A stretch of 64,000 nucleotides of DNA from Rhizobacter sp. SG703 (GTDB lineage Bacteria > Pseudomonadota > Gammaproteobacteria > Burkholderiales > Burkholderiaceae_C): the NCBI RefSeq assembly GCF_012275445.1, contig NZ_JAAZQK010000017.1, positions 1 to 64,000 on the forward strand, in the 5' to 3' direction. The number at the start of each line of letters is the position of its first letter. The first letter of the stretch is position 1. A program made the position numbers and the translations under genes. The notes beneath the pieces were generated by a model, which saw nothing but the letters and a program-made list of their open reading frames with translations, made no database searches and was not told where the DNA came from. Below, piece by piece: positions 17,759-26,819 of the stretch.

Positions 17759-19183
17759 TTACTCGGCGTCGCCGGTGTAGTTCGCGAGCGATCCGGCGCT
17801 CTTCAGCTGCTCGCGCCAGGTGCCGGTGACCTTCGACAGCTCCTGCTGCGCCGATGCGGTCAGCACGATCGCTTCGGAGGTCTTCGCGACCACCAGCGGA
17901 TCCTGCTGCTGGCCCTTCACCTTGAATTCGAAATGCAGGTGCGGCCCGGTTGCCCAGCCGGTCATGCCGACGTTGGCGATGTGCATGCCTTGCTCGACGC
18001 GCTGGCCGACCCGTACGTCGATGCGGCTCAGGTGGGCATAGACCGTCTCGCGGTCGTTGCTGTGGCGCAGCTTGACGACGTTGCCGTAGCCGTTCTGCCA
18101 GCCGGCGAACTCGACCACGCCGTCGCCGACGCTGCGCACCGAGGTGCCGGTGGGTGCGCCGTAGTCCACACCGAGGTGGGCGCGCCAGTTCTGCAGGATC
18201 GGGTGGAAGCGCATCGAGAAGCCGGAGGTCACGCGCGAGAACTCCAGCGGGCTCGCGAGGAACGCGCGGCGCTTGCTCTGGCCGTCGAAGCCGAAGTAGC
18301 CGCCCTTGCCGGACGGATCCTTGAACCACACGGCCGAGTAGCTGCGGCCGTTGTTGACGAACTCGGCGGCCAGCACGCGGCCGGCGGCCTGGTTCCAGGT
18401 GATCACCTCGCCGTCGGCGGTCAGCGCTTCGTAGACGACGCTGAAGGTGTCGTTCTTGCGCAGCTCGCGGCGGAAGTCGATGTCGGTCGAGAAGATCTCG
18501 GCGACCTGCACCGCCACCGGGTCGGGGATGCGCGACTCGTCGGTGGCCGCGAACAGCGAGCTGTGGATCGTGCCGCTGCCCAGCCGCACCTGGGCGGCCA
18601 GCGGTGCCAGCTCGACCTTGGCCTCGAAGCGGCCGTCGACGCGTTTCACGCTGAGGCGCGAGAAATGGGTCGACCACTGCGTCGGATCGGCCGCCGGGAA
18701 GCGCGCGACCAGCTCCTCGAGCTGGCCCGATTCGTCGCTGCGCACCTGCACCATCTTGCCGGCGCGGCCTTCGAGCAGCAGGCGGGCGGTCTTGTCGGTG
18801 CGCAGGAAGGTGGCGGCCGCGACATCGGTCACGTTCACACGGCGCAGCAGGCTGTCGGCGGTGTCGGCGTTGCGGGTCAGGTCGCTGCGGTAGAGCGACA
18901 CCTCGTGGCTGGCCAGCACCTCGAGCTGCGATCCGACGTCTTCCGGGGTGACGCTTTCCGTCACCACGCGGCGCGGCAGGTCGGATGCATCGGGCGCCAT
19001 CGGCGCGATGGCGAAGGCGGTGACGCCGGCGCCCATCAGCAACGCGACCACCGTGCCGGCGAGCGTGCGCGGATGGCGGTGGACGAAGCGGTGGGTGCGG
19101 GAGCCGGCCGAGGCCAGCGCTTGATCGAGAGAATCCAACGAGTTCACTGCTGTGAAGGGCGGTGAAGCCCTGTCTGCAAGCAC
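17759..19183 (-). CDS. M23 family peptidoglycan endopeptidase (membrane anchored)
   Basis: The 474-residue protein has one N-terminal membrane anchor (TLAGTVVALLMGAGVTAFAI), an OapA/LysM-like middle region, and a C-terminal LytM/M23 domain. The zinc site is intact: RFHPILQNWRAHLGVDYGAP (His and Asp) and GPHLHFEF. It should cleave peptide cross-links in periplasmic murein. I give the GTG at 19183; a GTG at 19147 (giving VNSLDSLDQAL) is equally possible, as neither has a good Shine-Dalgarno. It is divergent from tyrS and upstream of anmK. Confidence 0.92.
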   Translation of the reverse strand: MLADRASPPFTAVNSLDSLDQALASAGSRTHRFVHRHPRTLAGTVVALLMGAGVTAFAIAPMAPDASDLPRRVVTESVTPEDVGSQLEVLASHEVSLYRSDLTRNADTADSLLRRVNVTDVAAATFLRTDKTARLLLEGRAGKMVQVRSDESGQLEELVARFPAADPTQWSTHFSRLSVKRVDGRFEAKVELAPLAAQVRLGSGTIHSSLFAATDESRIPDPVAVQVAEIFSTDIDFRRELRKNDTFSVVYEALTADGEVITWNQAAGRVLAAEFVNNGRSYSAVWFKDPSGKGGYFGFDGQSKRRAFLASPLEFSRVTSGFSMRFHPILQNWRAHLGVDYGAPTGTSVRSVGDGVVEFAGWQNGYGNVVKLRHSNDRETVYAHLSRIDVRVGQRVEQGMHIANVGMTGWATGPHLHFEFKVKGQQQDPLVVAKTSEAIVLTASAQQELSKVTGTWREQLKSAGSLANYTGDAE

Positions 19184-19235
19184 ACCGCCATCGGACGCCG
19201 CGCTCTGGTCTGTCTTGCTGCCTGCAGGCGTCCAC

Positions 19236-19241
19236 TAGAAT
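19236..19241 (+). promoter_or_regulatory. Likely -10 box of tyrS
   Basis: TAGAAT followed by CGC lies in the M23-tyrS divergent region, 144 bases before the tyrS start. TTGCTG at 19215-19220 could be the -35, but the 15-base spacing is short. The same TAGAATCGC string occurs at the rplC promoter (574-582). Confidence 0.4.
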
Positions 19242-19384
19242 CGCGGACGCTTTGCGGGCCCCTGTGTTGGCGGGGCCGGCACCTCGGAAGCGGCGCAGTA
19301 TAGCCACCGACTTCCGCGCCAATGTTTCCGGCGCAATTCCCGGAATAACCCCACAAGATCGTTCTGCAACCGGCCTCGAAAACC

Positions 19385-20611
19385 ATGTCCGCCCAGCCGC
19401 CCTTTCCGATCACCGACCGCACGCGCGAGGCGCTGGCGGTGTCATTGCGGGGCTGTGACGAGCTGTTACCCGAGGCCGAATGGCTGAACAAGCTCGCACG
19501 CTCTGAAGCAACCGGCGTGCCACTGCGAATCAAGCTCGGCCTCGACCCGACCGCGCCCGACATCCACATCGGCCACACGGTGGTGCTGAACAAGATGCGC
19601 CAGCTGCAGGACCTGGGGCACACGGTGATCTTCCTGATCGGCGACTTCACGTCGATGATCGGCGACCCGTCCGGCCGCAACAGCACCCGCCCGCCGCTGA
19701 CACGCGAGCAGATCGAGGCCAACGCGCAGACCTACTACCGCCAGGCGGCATTGGTGCTCGACGAGAGCCGCACCGAGATCCGCTACAACTCCGAGTGGAG
19801 CGATCCGCTGGGGGCGCGCGGCATGATCCAGCTCGCGTCGCGCTACACGGTGGCCCGCATGATGGAGCGCGACGACTTCACGAAGCGTTTCAAGGCCGGC
19901 ACGCCGATCAGCGTGCACGAGTTCCTGTACCCGTTGATGCAAGGCTACGACTCGGTGGCGCTGAAGAGCGATCTCGAGCTCGGCGGCACCGACCAGAAGT
20001 TCAACCTGCTGGTGGGCCGCGCGCTGCAGAGCGAGTACGGCCAGGAGCCGCAGTGCATCCTGACGATGCCGCTGCTCGAGGGGCTGGATGGCGTCGACAA
20101 GATGTCGAAGAGCAAGAACAACTACATCGGCATCACCGACGCGCCGAACGACATGTTCGCGAAGATCCTGTCGATCAGCGACACGATGATGTGGAAGTAC
20201 TTCACGCTGCTGAGCTTCCGCCCCGAGGCAGAGATCGCGGCGCTGAAGGCCGAGGTCGACGGTGGGCGCAACCCGAAGGACGCGAAGGTGCTGCTCGCCA
20301 AGGAGATCACCACGCGTTTCCACAGCGCGGCGGCGGCCGACGCGGCCGAGGCCGACTTCAACAACCGCGCGAAGGGTGGCATCCCCGACGTGATCGACGA
20401 GGTCGCGCTGTCCGGCGCGCCGCTGGGCATCGCCGCGCTGCTGAAGCAGGCCGGCCTCGCGCCGTCCACCAGCGAAGCGGGCCGGCTGGTCGATGGCGGC
20501 GGTGTGCGCGTCGATGGCGACCCGGTCAGCGACAAGGGCCTGAAGCTGGCGGCCGGCACCTACGTCGTGCAGGTCGGCAAGCGCAAGTTCGCGCGGGTCA
20601 CGCTGGGTTGA
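19385..20611 (+). CDS. tyrS: Tyrosyl-tRNA synthetase
   Basis: The 408-residue class I synthetase charges tRNA-Tyr. HIGH is at residues 61-64 ([12 protein letters not shown]) and KMSKS at 239-243. The tyrosine pocket segment [25 protein letters not shown] and a C-terminal S4 RNA-binding domain (about 345-405) are present. This is the TyrRS2/TyrZ-like form with a long insertion before KMSKS. It begins a gene string in which a small exported protein, a CDF transporter and dtd follow with overlaps. Dtd edits D-Tyr-tRNA, so pairing it with tyrS makes sense. Confidence 0.97.
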   Translation: MSAQPPFPITDRTREALAVSLRGCDELLPEAEWLNKLARSEATGVPLRIKLGLDPTAPDIHIGHTVVLNKMRQLQDLGHTVIFLIGDFTSMIGDPSGRNSTRPPLTREQIEANAQTYYRQAALVLDESRTEIRYNSEWSDPLGARGMIQLASRYTVARMMERDDFTKRFKAGTPISVHEFLYPLMQGYDSVALKSDLELGGTDQKFNLLVGRALQSEYGQEPQCILTMPLLEGLDGVDKMSKSKNNYIGITDAPNDMFAKILSISDTMMWKYFTLLSFRPEAEIAALKAEVDGGRNPKDAKVLLAKEITTRFHSAAAADAAEADFNNRAKGGIPDVIDEVALSGAPLGIAALLKQAGLAPSTSEAGRLVDGGGVRVDGDPVSDKGLKLAAGTYVVQVGKRKFARVTLG

Positions 20612-20616
20612 TCGCG

Positions 20617-20985
20617 GTGCGGCGGCGGATCGTCCTCGTCGGCCTGCTGGCGGGTGCGCTCGCCTGCGTGGGGCAGGTCGCGCGGGCTGCGCCGAGCGAG
20701 GCCGAACGGGCGCGCATCGAGCGGCTGATCGCGTTCGTGGGCGGCCAGACCGGCCTGAAGTTCGTCCGCAACGGCAGCGCCTATTCGCCGGCCGACGCAG
20801 CCCGCTTCCTGCGCGGCAAGTTCGACAAGATGGGCGAGCACGTCAACACCGCGCAGCAGTTCATCGACGAGATCGGCAGCCGCTCCAGCACGACCGGCCA
20901 GGCCTACCAGATCCGTTTCGCCGACGGCCGCAGCATGACCGCGGCGCAGTTCCTCGGCGACGAACTGAAGCGCATGGACCGCTGA
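20617..20985 (+). CDS. Small exported protein, DUF5329/YfeK-like
   Basis: From the GTG at 20617 the product has 122 residues: VRRRIVLVGLLAGALACVGQ is a signal peptide with likely cleavage after ARA, leaving a ~100-residue periplasmic protein. The mature part (ERARIERLIAFV, GSAYSPADAARFLRGKF, YQIRFADGRSMTAAQFL) resembles the DUF5329/YfeK family of unknown function. A TTG at 20608 overlapping the tyrS stop is another possible start. Its stop overlaps the CDF start (TGATG). Confidence 0.75.
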   Translation: MRRRIVLVGLLAGALACVGQVARAAPSEAERARIERLIAFVGGQTGLKFVRNGSAYSPADAARFLRGKFDKMGEHVNTAQQFIDEIGSRSSTTGQAYQIRFADGRSMTAAQFLGDELKRMDR

Positions 20986-21884
20986 TGAGTGCGCCGATGG
21001 GAGTCGAGGCCCTGCTGCGCCTGTCGGTGGTCGCGGCGCTCGCGACCATCGGGCTGAAGACCTGGGCCTGGGGCGTCACCGGCTCGGTCGGGCTGCTGTC
21101 CGATGCGATGGAGTCGCTGGTCAACCTGGCGTCTGCGCTGTTCGCGCTGCTGATGGTGGCCATCGCGCGCCGGCCGGCCGATGAAGACCATCCGTCGGGC
21201 CACACCAAGGCGGAGTATTTCTCGAGCGGCTTCGAAGGCATGCTGATCGCCGCGGCCGCAGTGAGCATCATCTGGGCCGCGGTGCTGCGTTTCGCGCACC
21301 CGCAGCCGCTCGAATCGCTGGGCTGGGGCGTGACGCTGTCGGTCGCCAGTTCGGCGATCAACGGCCTGCTGGCGTGGCGGATGATGGCCGGCGCGCGGCA
21401 GCACCGCTCGATCGTGCTCGAAGCCGATGCGCGCCACCTGATGACCGACGTGTGGACCTCCGTCGGGGTCGTCGCCGGCCTGCTGCTGGTGCCGCTGACC
21501 GGCTGGCTGTGGCTCGATCCGCTGCTCGCGATCGGCGTTGCGCTGAACATCCTGCGCGAGGGCGGGCAGCTTGCATGGCGCTCGGTCGAAGGGCTGATGG
21601 ACAGCGCGGTCGAGCCCGAGATCCGCGCGCAGATCGACGCCACGCTCGCGCGCTTCGACCACGCGTCGATCCGCTTCGATCACGTCGTCACGCGGCGCGC
21701 CGGGCAGCGGCGCTTCATCGACCTGCACATGCATGTGCCGGCCGACTGGACGCTCGGCCGGGCGGCCGCGCTGCGCGCCGACGTCGAGCAAGCGCTGATG
21801 CAGGACGTGCCGGGCCTGCGGGCGTCGATCCAGCTGCTGCCGACCCATGTCGAGGCGCAGTCCACGCAGGCGAGCGCGCCATGA
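20985..21884 (+). CDS. Cation diffusion facilitator (CDF) metal exporter
   Basis: The 299-residue protein has the CDF layout of six membrane helices and a cytoplasmic C-terminal domain. Metal-site helices carry [14 protein letters not shown] and [14 protein letters not shown]. The soluble domain shows [17 protein letters not shown]. Such proteins export Zn, Fe, Mn or Co against protons; the metal here cannot be assigned. It overlaps the gene on each side (TGATG upstream, ATGA with dtd), so it is translated from the tyrS transcript. Confidence 0.93.
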   Translation: MSAPMGVEALLRLSVVAALATIGLKTWAWGVTGSVGLLSDAMESLVNLASALFALLMVAIARRPADEDHPSGHTKAEYFSSGFEGMLIAAAAVSIIWAAVLRFAHPQPLESLGWGVTLSVASSAINGLLAWRMMAGARQHRSIVLEADARHLMTDVWTSVGVVAGLLLVPLTGWLWLDPLLAIGVALNILREGGQLAWRSVEGLMDSAVEPEIRAQIDATLARFDHASIRFDHVVTRRAGQRRFIDLHMHVPADWTLGRAAALRADVEQALMQDVPGLRASIQLLPTHVEAQSTQASAP

Positions 21885-22324
21885 TCTCGATCACGCAGCG
21901 GGTGTCGCAGGCGCGTGTCGAGGTGGGTGGGCAGGTCGTCGGCGCGATCGACGCCGGCCTGCTGGTGCTGGTCTGTGCCGAACCGCAGGACACGCCGGCG
22001 ATCGCCGACAAGCTGGTCGCGAAGCTGCTGAAGCTGCGCATCTTCAGCGACGAGCAGGGCAAGATGAACCGCAGCGTCGCCGACATCGGCGGCGGGCTGC
22101 TGATCGTCAGCCAGTTCACGCTGGCGGCCGAAACCTCTGGTGGAAACCGGCCGAGCTTCACGGCCGCCGCGCCGCCGGCGCTGGGCCGCGAGCTCTACGA
22201 GCGCGTGCTCGCCAGCGCGAGGTCGCAGCACCCGAACGTCGCCAGCGGCGAGTTCGGGGCCGACATGAAGGTGCATCTGGTCAACGACGGCCCCGTGACC
22301 ATCCCGATCACGCTGCGAAGCTGA
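21881..22324 (+). CDS. dtd: D-aminoacyl-tRNA deacylase
   Basis: The 147-residue protein removes D-amino acids wrongly attached to tRNA. The two defining motifs are intact: [17 protein letters not shown] and, at the C-terminus, NDGPVTIPI with the Gly-cisPro pair used for chiral proofreading. It begins [15 protein letters not shown] as expected. The ATG overlaps the CDF stop (ATGA). A tandem repeat array starts 20 bases after its stop. Confidence 0.96.
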   Translation: MISITQRVSQARVEVGGQVVGAIDAGLLVLVCAEPQDTPAIADKLVAKLLKLRIFSDEQGKMNRSVADIGGGLLIVSQFTLAAETSGGNRPSFTAAAPPALGRELYERVLASARSQHPNVASGEFGADMKVHLVNDGPVTIPITLRS

Positions 22325-22343
22325 AGTCCGCGCAACGCGCTGG

Positions 22344-22470
22344 CTTCGACAAGCTCAGCCCGGCCCTTCGACAAGCTCAGGTCCTTCGACGGGCTCAGGA
22401 TGATCGGGCCCTTCGACAAGCTCAGGTCCTTCGACTGGCTCAGGATGATCGGGCCCTTCGACAAGCTCAG
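22344..22470. repeat. Array of six CTTCGAC..GCTCAG repeats, partly a 45-bp tandem
   Basis: Six 15-base copies of CTTCGACAAGCTCAG or variants start at 22344, 22366, 22384, 22411, 22429 and 22456. Copies 2/4/6 and 3/5 are each exactly 45 bases apart, so a 45-bp composite unit has been duplicated in tandem. Variants differ at the two or three bases before GCTCAG (AA, GG, TG). The array fills the gap between dtd and element A and is non-coding. A single related copy lies at 36749-36774. This is a dispersed intergenic repeat, not CRISPR: no uniform spacers. Confidence 0.85.
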
Positions 22471-22510
22471 GGCGAACGGGACGCGTGCGAGCGTGGCGAA
22501 GCACCCTCAA

Positions 22511-22586
22511 GCAACTCCCGCGGAACCGGCTTTGCCGGGCCGCTGGGAGGCGCCCCTTGGGGGCAGGAGCGAAGCGACAGGGGGGC
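22511..22586 (-). repeat. Post-stop GC-rich element, copy A
   Basis: This 76-base element lies just downstream of the leftward Bug gene (stop at 22593). Read on the minus strand it begins GCCCCCCTGTCGCTTCGC and ends GGAGTTGC. It is 73/76 identical to copy B at 29987-30062, in inverted orientation. It contains the internal dyads CCCCAAGGGG and CCGGCAAAGCCGG. No T-run follows, so it is not a classic terminator. Confidence 0.85.
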
Positions 22587-22592
22587 CAACAA

Positions 22593-23564
22593 TCAGTCTG
22601 CGTATTGACCGGCAGCCTTGATGATCGGGCCCCACTTGTTGATCTCGGCCTCGACGAACTTCTTGTGCTCCGGGCCGTTGACGCGCGCGTCGGTCATCAC
22701 GACCGCGCCCAGGCCTTCTTCGCGCTTGATGAAATCCGGGTCCTTCAACGCGACCTTCAGCGCCGCGTTGATCTTGTCGGTGACGGCCTTCGGCGTGCCC
22801 TTCGGCGCGTACAGCGCATGCCAGATGCTGACGTTGAAGCCCTTCAGCCCCGATTCGTCGAGCGTCGGCAGCTTGGCCAGCGCCGGCGTGGTCAGGCGCT
22901 TCGTGCTGGTGACCGCGAAGGCCTTGATCTTGCCGCCGGCGATCTGGCTGGTGGTGTTGGTCGTCTGGTCGCACATCAGGTCGACCTGGCCGCCCAGCAG
23001 GTCCGTCATCGCCGGGCCGGTGCCCTTGTACGGCACGGTCGTCATCTCGACCTTGGTGGTGCTCATGAACAACAGCCCGCACAGGTGCGAGGCCGATCCG
23101 AGGCCGGCGTTCGCGAGGTTCACCTTGCCCTTGTTGGCATCGAGCCACTTGGTCAGCTCGGCGTAGTTCGTGGCCGGCAGCGACGGCTTGCCGATCAGCG
23201 TCATCGGCACCTCGTTGATCATGCCGAGGTACTCGAAGTCCTCCAGCGTCTTGTACTGCATGTTGCGGTACAGCGCGGGCGAGGTGCTCATGCCGATGTG
23301 GTGCAGCAGCAGCGTGTAGCCGTCGTTCGACGCCTTCGCGACCTTGGTCGCGCCCAGCGTGCCGCCGGCACCGCCGACGTTGTCGATGATGATGGCCTGG
23401 CCGCCCAGCGGCTTGCGCAGCGCCTCGGCCAGGTCGCGCGCGACCTTGTCGGTCGGCCCGCCGGCGGAGAACGGGACGACGATGGTCACCGGCTTCTCGG
23501 GGTACTCGGCCAGGGCCGCGGTCGCCGTCAGCATCGCGGCGCCGGCCAGCAGGAGTTTCTTCAT
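22593..23564 (-). CDS. Bug/TctC-family periplasmic solute receptor
   Basis: The 323-residue protein has a signal peptide (MKKLLLAGAAMLTATAALA) and a Bug fold: YPEKPVTIVVPFSAGGPTDKVAR, then GGAGGTLGATKVAKA and VPYKGTGPAMTDLLGGQVDL. Bug proteins bind carboxylates (tricarboxylates, aromatic acids, amino acids) in the periplasm, some for TctAB transporters and many as orphans. No tctA or tctB is nearby, so this one is an orphan and its ligand is unknown. AAGGAAC precedes the ATG. Confidence 0.92.
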   Translation of the reverse strand: MKKLLLAGAAMLTATAALAEYPEKPVTIVVPFSAGGPTDKVARDLAEALRKPLGGQAIIIDNVGGAGGTLGATKVAKASNDGYTLLLHHIGMSTSPALYRNMQYKTLEDFEYLGMINEVPMTLIGKPSLPATNYAELTKWLDANKGKVNLANAGLGSASHLCGLLFMSTTKVEMTTVPYKGTGPAMTDLLGGQVDLMCDQTTNTTSQIAGGKIKAFAVTSTKRLTTPALAKLPTLDESGLKGFNVSIWHALYAPKGTPKAVTDKINAALKVALKDPDFIKREEGLGAVVMTDARVNGPEHKKFVEAEINKWGPIIKAAGQYAD

Positions 23565-23700
23565 GGTCGTGTTCCTTTCGAGCAAGCGTGTCGGAGAGTC
23601 GGAAGCCCCGAGCTTAAGGAGGCGCCGAGGCACTGCCATGGCGGAAACTACGTAACCCGAGGGCCTCGCAAGGCCATTGGCGATGTGCGGTGGTGCAAGG

Positions 23701-23776
23701 CCGAGCGCCGGGCCGCCCCAAGCCGGACGGCATCCCCTCGGGGGATCGGCGAAAGTACTCTTTCGCCGGGGGGCTC
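23701..23776 (-). repeat. Post-stop GC-rich element, copy D, with 9-bp hairpin
   Basis: This element lies immediately after the stop of the FAD oxidase gene (23781-23783). On the minus strand it reads GAGCCCCCC, a perfect hairpin CGGCGAAAG-AGTA-CTTTCGCCG (23747-23768), CCCCCGAGGGG, and finally TTGGGGCGGCCCGGCG. The last two blocks are shared with element C near hisH. The hairpin could act as a 3'-end stabiliser. Confidence 0.7.
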
Positions 23777-23780
23777 CATT

Positions 23781-26700
23781 TCACAGCAGGTGGTCGGCCA
23801 GCACCCGGGCGACGTGCAAGGCCTCGCGCTGCGCGCCGTCGGCGATCTGGTGCCTGCAGCTGGTGCCGTCGGCGACGATGATCGCGTCGGGCGCCTCGCG
23901 CACCGCCGGCAGCAGGCTGAGCTCGGCCATCTGCATCGACACCTCGTGGTGGCTTGACTCGTAGCCGAAGCTGCCGGCCATGCCGCAGCACGAGCTGTCG
24001 ATCAGCGTGGGCTGCGCGCCGGGGACCAGCTTCAGCACCTCGAGCACCGGCTGGATCGCGCCGAACGCCTTCTGGTGGCAGTGGCCGTGCACCCGCATCG
24101 CCTGCGCCGCCGGCTTGAAGCGCGGCGCGAAGCGGCCCGCCTTCGCTTCGCGCGCGAGGAACTCCTCGAGCAGCAGCGCCTGGCCGGCCAGCACCTGCGC
24201 GTCGTCGCCCAGGCCCATCACCAGCATCTCGTCGCGCATCGTCAGCAGGCACGACGGCTCCAGCCCGACGATCGCGATGCCGCGTTGCGCGAACGGCAGC
24301 AGCGTCGCCAGCAGTTCGCGCGCCTTCGCCTTGGCCTGCTCCGGCATGCCGGCGGCCAGGTAGGTGCGGCCGCAGCACAGCGCGGCACCGGGGCGGCTCG
24401 CGGCATGCACCGTGTAGCCGGCGGCCTGCAGCACGCGCACCGCGGCGCTCGCGTTCTCGCTCTCGAAGCTGCCGTTGAAGGTGTCGACGAACAGCACGAC
24501 CGGCTTGTCGGCCTTCAGCACCTCGGCGCGCGTGGCCAGGCCGAGGTGCGGCGCGACGCGCCGGAAGGTGTCGCGCCGGAAGCGCGGCAGGCTGCGTTTC
24601 GCCGACAGCCCGAGCCAGCGCTCGGCCAGGCCCTTCGCGCCGGGCAGCGTCTCGCGCAGGTTGAACAGCCACGGCGCGGCGCTCGCGAGCCGCGCATAGG
24701 CCGGCAGGTGCGCGACCAGCCGGTCCTTCAGCGTGTGGCCGTGCCGCGCCTTGTCGTGCGCGGTGAACTCGAGCTTCATCTTCGCCATGTCGATGCCGGT
24801 CGGGCAGTCGCGCTTGCAGCCCTTGCAGCCGACGCACAGGTCCATCGCGTCGCGCACCGCGTCGCTGGTGAAGCCCTGCTCGCCGAGCTGGTTCGACAGC
24901 GCGAGCCGCAGCGTGTTCGCGCGGCCTCGCGTCAGGTGCTGTTCGTCGCGGGTGACGCGGTAGCTCGGGCACATCGTGCCGGCGTCGAACTTGCGGCAGT
25001 GCCCGTTGTTGTTGCACATCTCGACGGCCTTCGCGAAGCCGCCGGATGCATCGCCGCCGGTGCCGGGTGCGGTCGTGGTCTCGGTCGCCGGATCGTTCTG
25101 CACGTTCCAGGCCGACCAGTCGAACACCGGCTTCAACGCGATCGTCTTGTAGCCCGGCGCATAGCGGAACAGGCTCGCATCGTCCATCTTCGGCGGGTCG
25201 ATGATCTTGCCCGGGTTCATCAGGTTGATCGGGTCGAGGTGCTGCTTGATCGCCCGGAAGGCCTCGTTGAGGCGGGGTCCGAACTGCCACGCGATCCACT
25301 CGCCGCGGCACAGCCCGTCGCCGTGCTCGCCGCTGTAGGCGCCCTTGAACTTGCGCACCAGCTCGCTCGCCTCGTTGGCGATCGAGCGCATCTTGTGCGC
25401 GCCGCCGCCCGGGCCGGCCTGGCGCATGTCGAGGATCGGCCGCACGTGCAGCGTACCGACCGACGCATGCGCGTACCAGGTGCCCTTGCTGCCGTGGCGG
25501 CGGAACACCTCGGTGAGTGCGTCGGTGTACTCGGCCAGGTGCTCCAGAGGCACCGCGCAGTCCTCGATGAAGCTGACCGGCTTGCCGTCGCCCTTCAGGC
25601 TCATCATGATGTTCAGCCCGGCCTTGCGCACCTCCCACAAGGCCTTCTGCGGCGCGTCGTCGCGCATCTCGACCACGCTGCCCGGCAGCTTCAGCTCGCC
25701 CATCAGCTCGACCAGCTGCTTCAGCTGCGCGAGCAGCACCGCCTTGTCGTCGCCGCTGAACTCCACCAGCAGGATCGCCTGCGGCTCGCCGATCAGCGCC
25801 GCGTCGATGGTCGGGCGGAAGGCCGGGTTCGCGCGCGACAGCTCGATCATCGTGCGGTCGACCAGCTCGACCGCGCTCGGGCCGAGCTTCACGATGTGCT
25901 GCGCCGAATCCATCGCCGCATGGAAGCTCGGGTAGTTGACGACGCCGAGCACCTTGTGGCCCGGCAGCGGCGCGAGCTTCAGCGTCAGCGTGCGCGTGAA
26001 GCCGAGCGTGCCCTCGGCGCCGATCAGCAGGTGCGCCAGGTTGACGCTGCCGTCGGTGGTGTACGGCCGCTCGCTCTGCGGCCGGAAGATGTCGAGGTTG
26101 TAGCCGCCGACGCGGCGCATCACCCTCGGCCAGCGCAACTCGATCTCGTCGCGCTGCGAGGCCGCGAGGTCGCGGACGAAATCGGCGATCGCGGTTTCGC
26201 GCGCGCCGAGCTGGTCGACGCGGCCGAACTTCACGGTGGTGCCGTTGCTCAGCCAGGCCTCGGCGGCATGCACGTTGTGCACCATGTTGCCGTAGGCGAT
26301 GCTGCGCGAGCCGCAGGAGTTGTTGCCGGCCATGCCGCCCAGCGTGGCCTGCGCGCTGGTCGACACGTCGACCGGGTACCACAGGCCGTGCGGCTTCAGG
26401 TACGCGTTCAGGTGGTCGAGCACGATGCCGGGTTCGACCTGCACCGTCATCGCATCGCGGTCGAACGCGAGGACCCTGCGGTAGTGCTTGCTGGTGTCGA
26501 TCACCAGCGCCGCGCCGGTGGTCTGGCCGCACTGCGAGGTGCCGCCGCCACGCGGCAGCAGCGGGATCTTCAGGTCGCGCGCGACGTCGATCGCGGTGGC
26601 AATGTCTTGCGCGGTGCGCGGCACGAAGACGCCCACCGGCATGATCTGGTAGATCGACGCATCGGTCGCATAGCGGCCGCGCGATGCGATGTCGAACAGC

Positions 26701-26819
26701 GTCTGGCCCTGTGTGTGAGCGGACAGGCGTTTCGCCAGTTCGGCGGCCTCAGGCGTGCCGAACGCGCGCAGCGAGCGCCCGGCCTCTCTGGCGACACCGG
26801 CATCGATCAAGGCAGTCAT
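23781..26819 (-). CDS. FAD-linked 2-hydroxyacid oxidase/dehydrogenase with Fe-S and CCG domains
   Basis: The 1012-residue protein joins an FAD_binding_4/FAD-oxidase module (about 50-540; PRGGGTSQCGQT, GGMAGNNSCGSRS, GAEGTLGF) to a ferredoxin-like region (Cys602, 608, 617 and CVGCKGCKRDC at 662-672). C-terminal CCG domains follow (LCCGRTY and SSCCGMAGSFGYE). This is the YdiJ/D-lactate or glycolate dehydrogenase type, oxidising D-2-hydroxyacids and passing electrons to quinone. The ATG overlaps the gntR stop (ATGA). With gntR and the neighbouring aminotransferase, glycolate or D-lactate is the likeliest substrate. Confidence 0.92.
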   Translation of the reverse strand: MTALIDAGVAREAGRSLRAFGTPEAAELAKRLSAHTQGQTLFDIASRGRYATDASIYQIMPVGVFVPRTAQDIATAIDVARDLKIPLLPRGGGTSQCGQTTGAALVIDTSKHYRRVLAFDRDAMTVQVEPGIVLDHLNAYLKPHGLWYPVDVSTSAQATLGGMAGNNSCGSRSIAYGNMVHNVHAAEAWLSNGTTVKFGRVDQLGARETAIADFVRDLAASQRDEIELRWPRVMRRVGGYNLDIFRPQSERPYTTDGSVNLAHLLIGAEGTLGFTRTLTLKLAPLPGHKVLGVVNYPSFHAAMDSAQHIVKLGPSAVELVDRTMIELSRANPAFRPTIDAALIGEPQAILLVEFSGDDKAVLLAQLKQLVELMGELKLPGSVVEMRDDAPQKALWEVRKAGLNIMMSLKGDGKPVSFIEDCAVPLEHLAEYTDALTEVFRRHGSKGTWYAHASVGTLHVRPILDMRQAGPGGGAHKMRSIANEASELVRKFKGAYSGEHGDGLCRGEWIAWQFGPRLNEAFRAIKQHLDPINLMNPGKIIDPPKMDDASLFRYAPGYKTIALKPVFDWSAWNVQNDPATETTTAPGTGGDASGGFAKAVEMCNNNGHCRKFDAGTMCPSYRVTRDEQHLTRGRANTLRLALSNQLGEQGFTSDAVRDAMDLCVGCKGCKRDCPTGIDMAKMKLEFTAHDKARHGHTLKDRLVAHLPAYARLASAAPWLFNLRETLPGAKGLAERWLGLSAKRSLPRFRRDTFRRVAPHLGLATRAEVLKADKPVVLFVDTFNGSFESENASAAVRVLQAAGYTVHAASRPGAALCCGRTYLAAGMPEQAKAKARELLATLLPFAQRGIAIVGLEPSCLLTMRDEMLVMGLGDDAQVLAGQALLLEEFLAREAKAGRFAPRFKPAAQAMRVHGHCHQKAFGAIQPVLEVLKLVPGAQPTLIDSSCCGMAGSFGYESSHHEVSMQMAELSLLPAVREAPDAIIVADGTSCRHQIADGAQREALHVARVLADHLL

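Noticed and set aside
22344-22470. Possible CRISPR array
   Set aside because: Repeat units are 15 bases, spacing is irregular or 45-bp tandem, the intervening sequence is itself repeated, and no cas genes are near.
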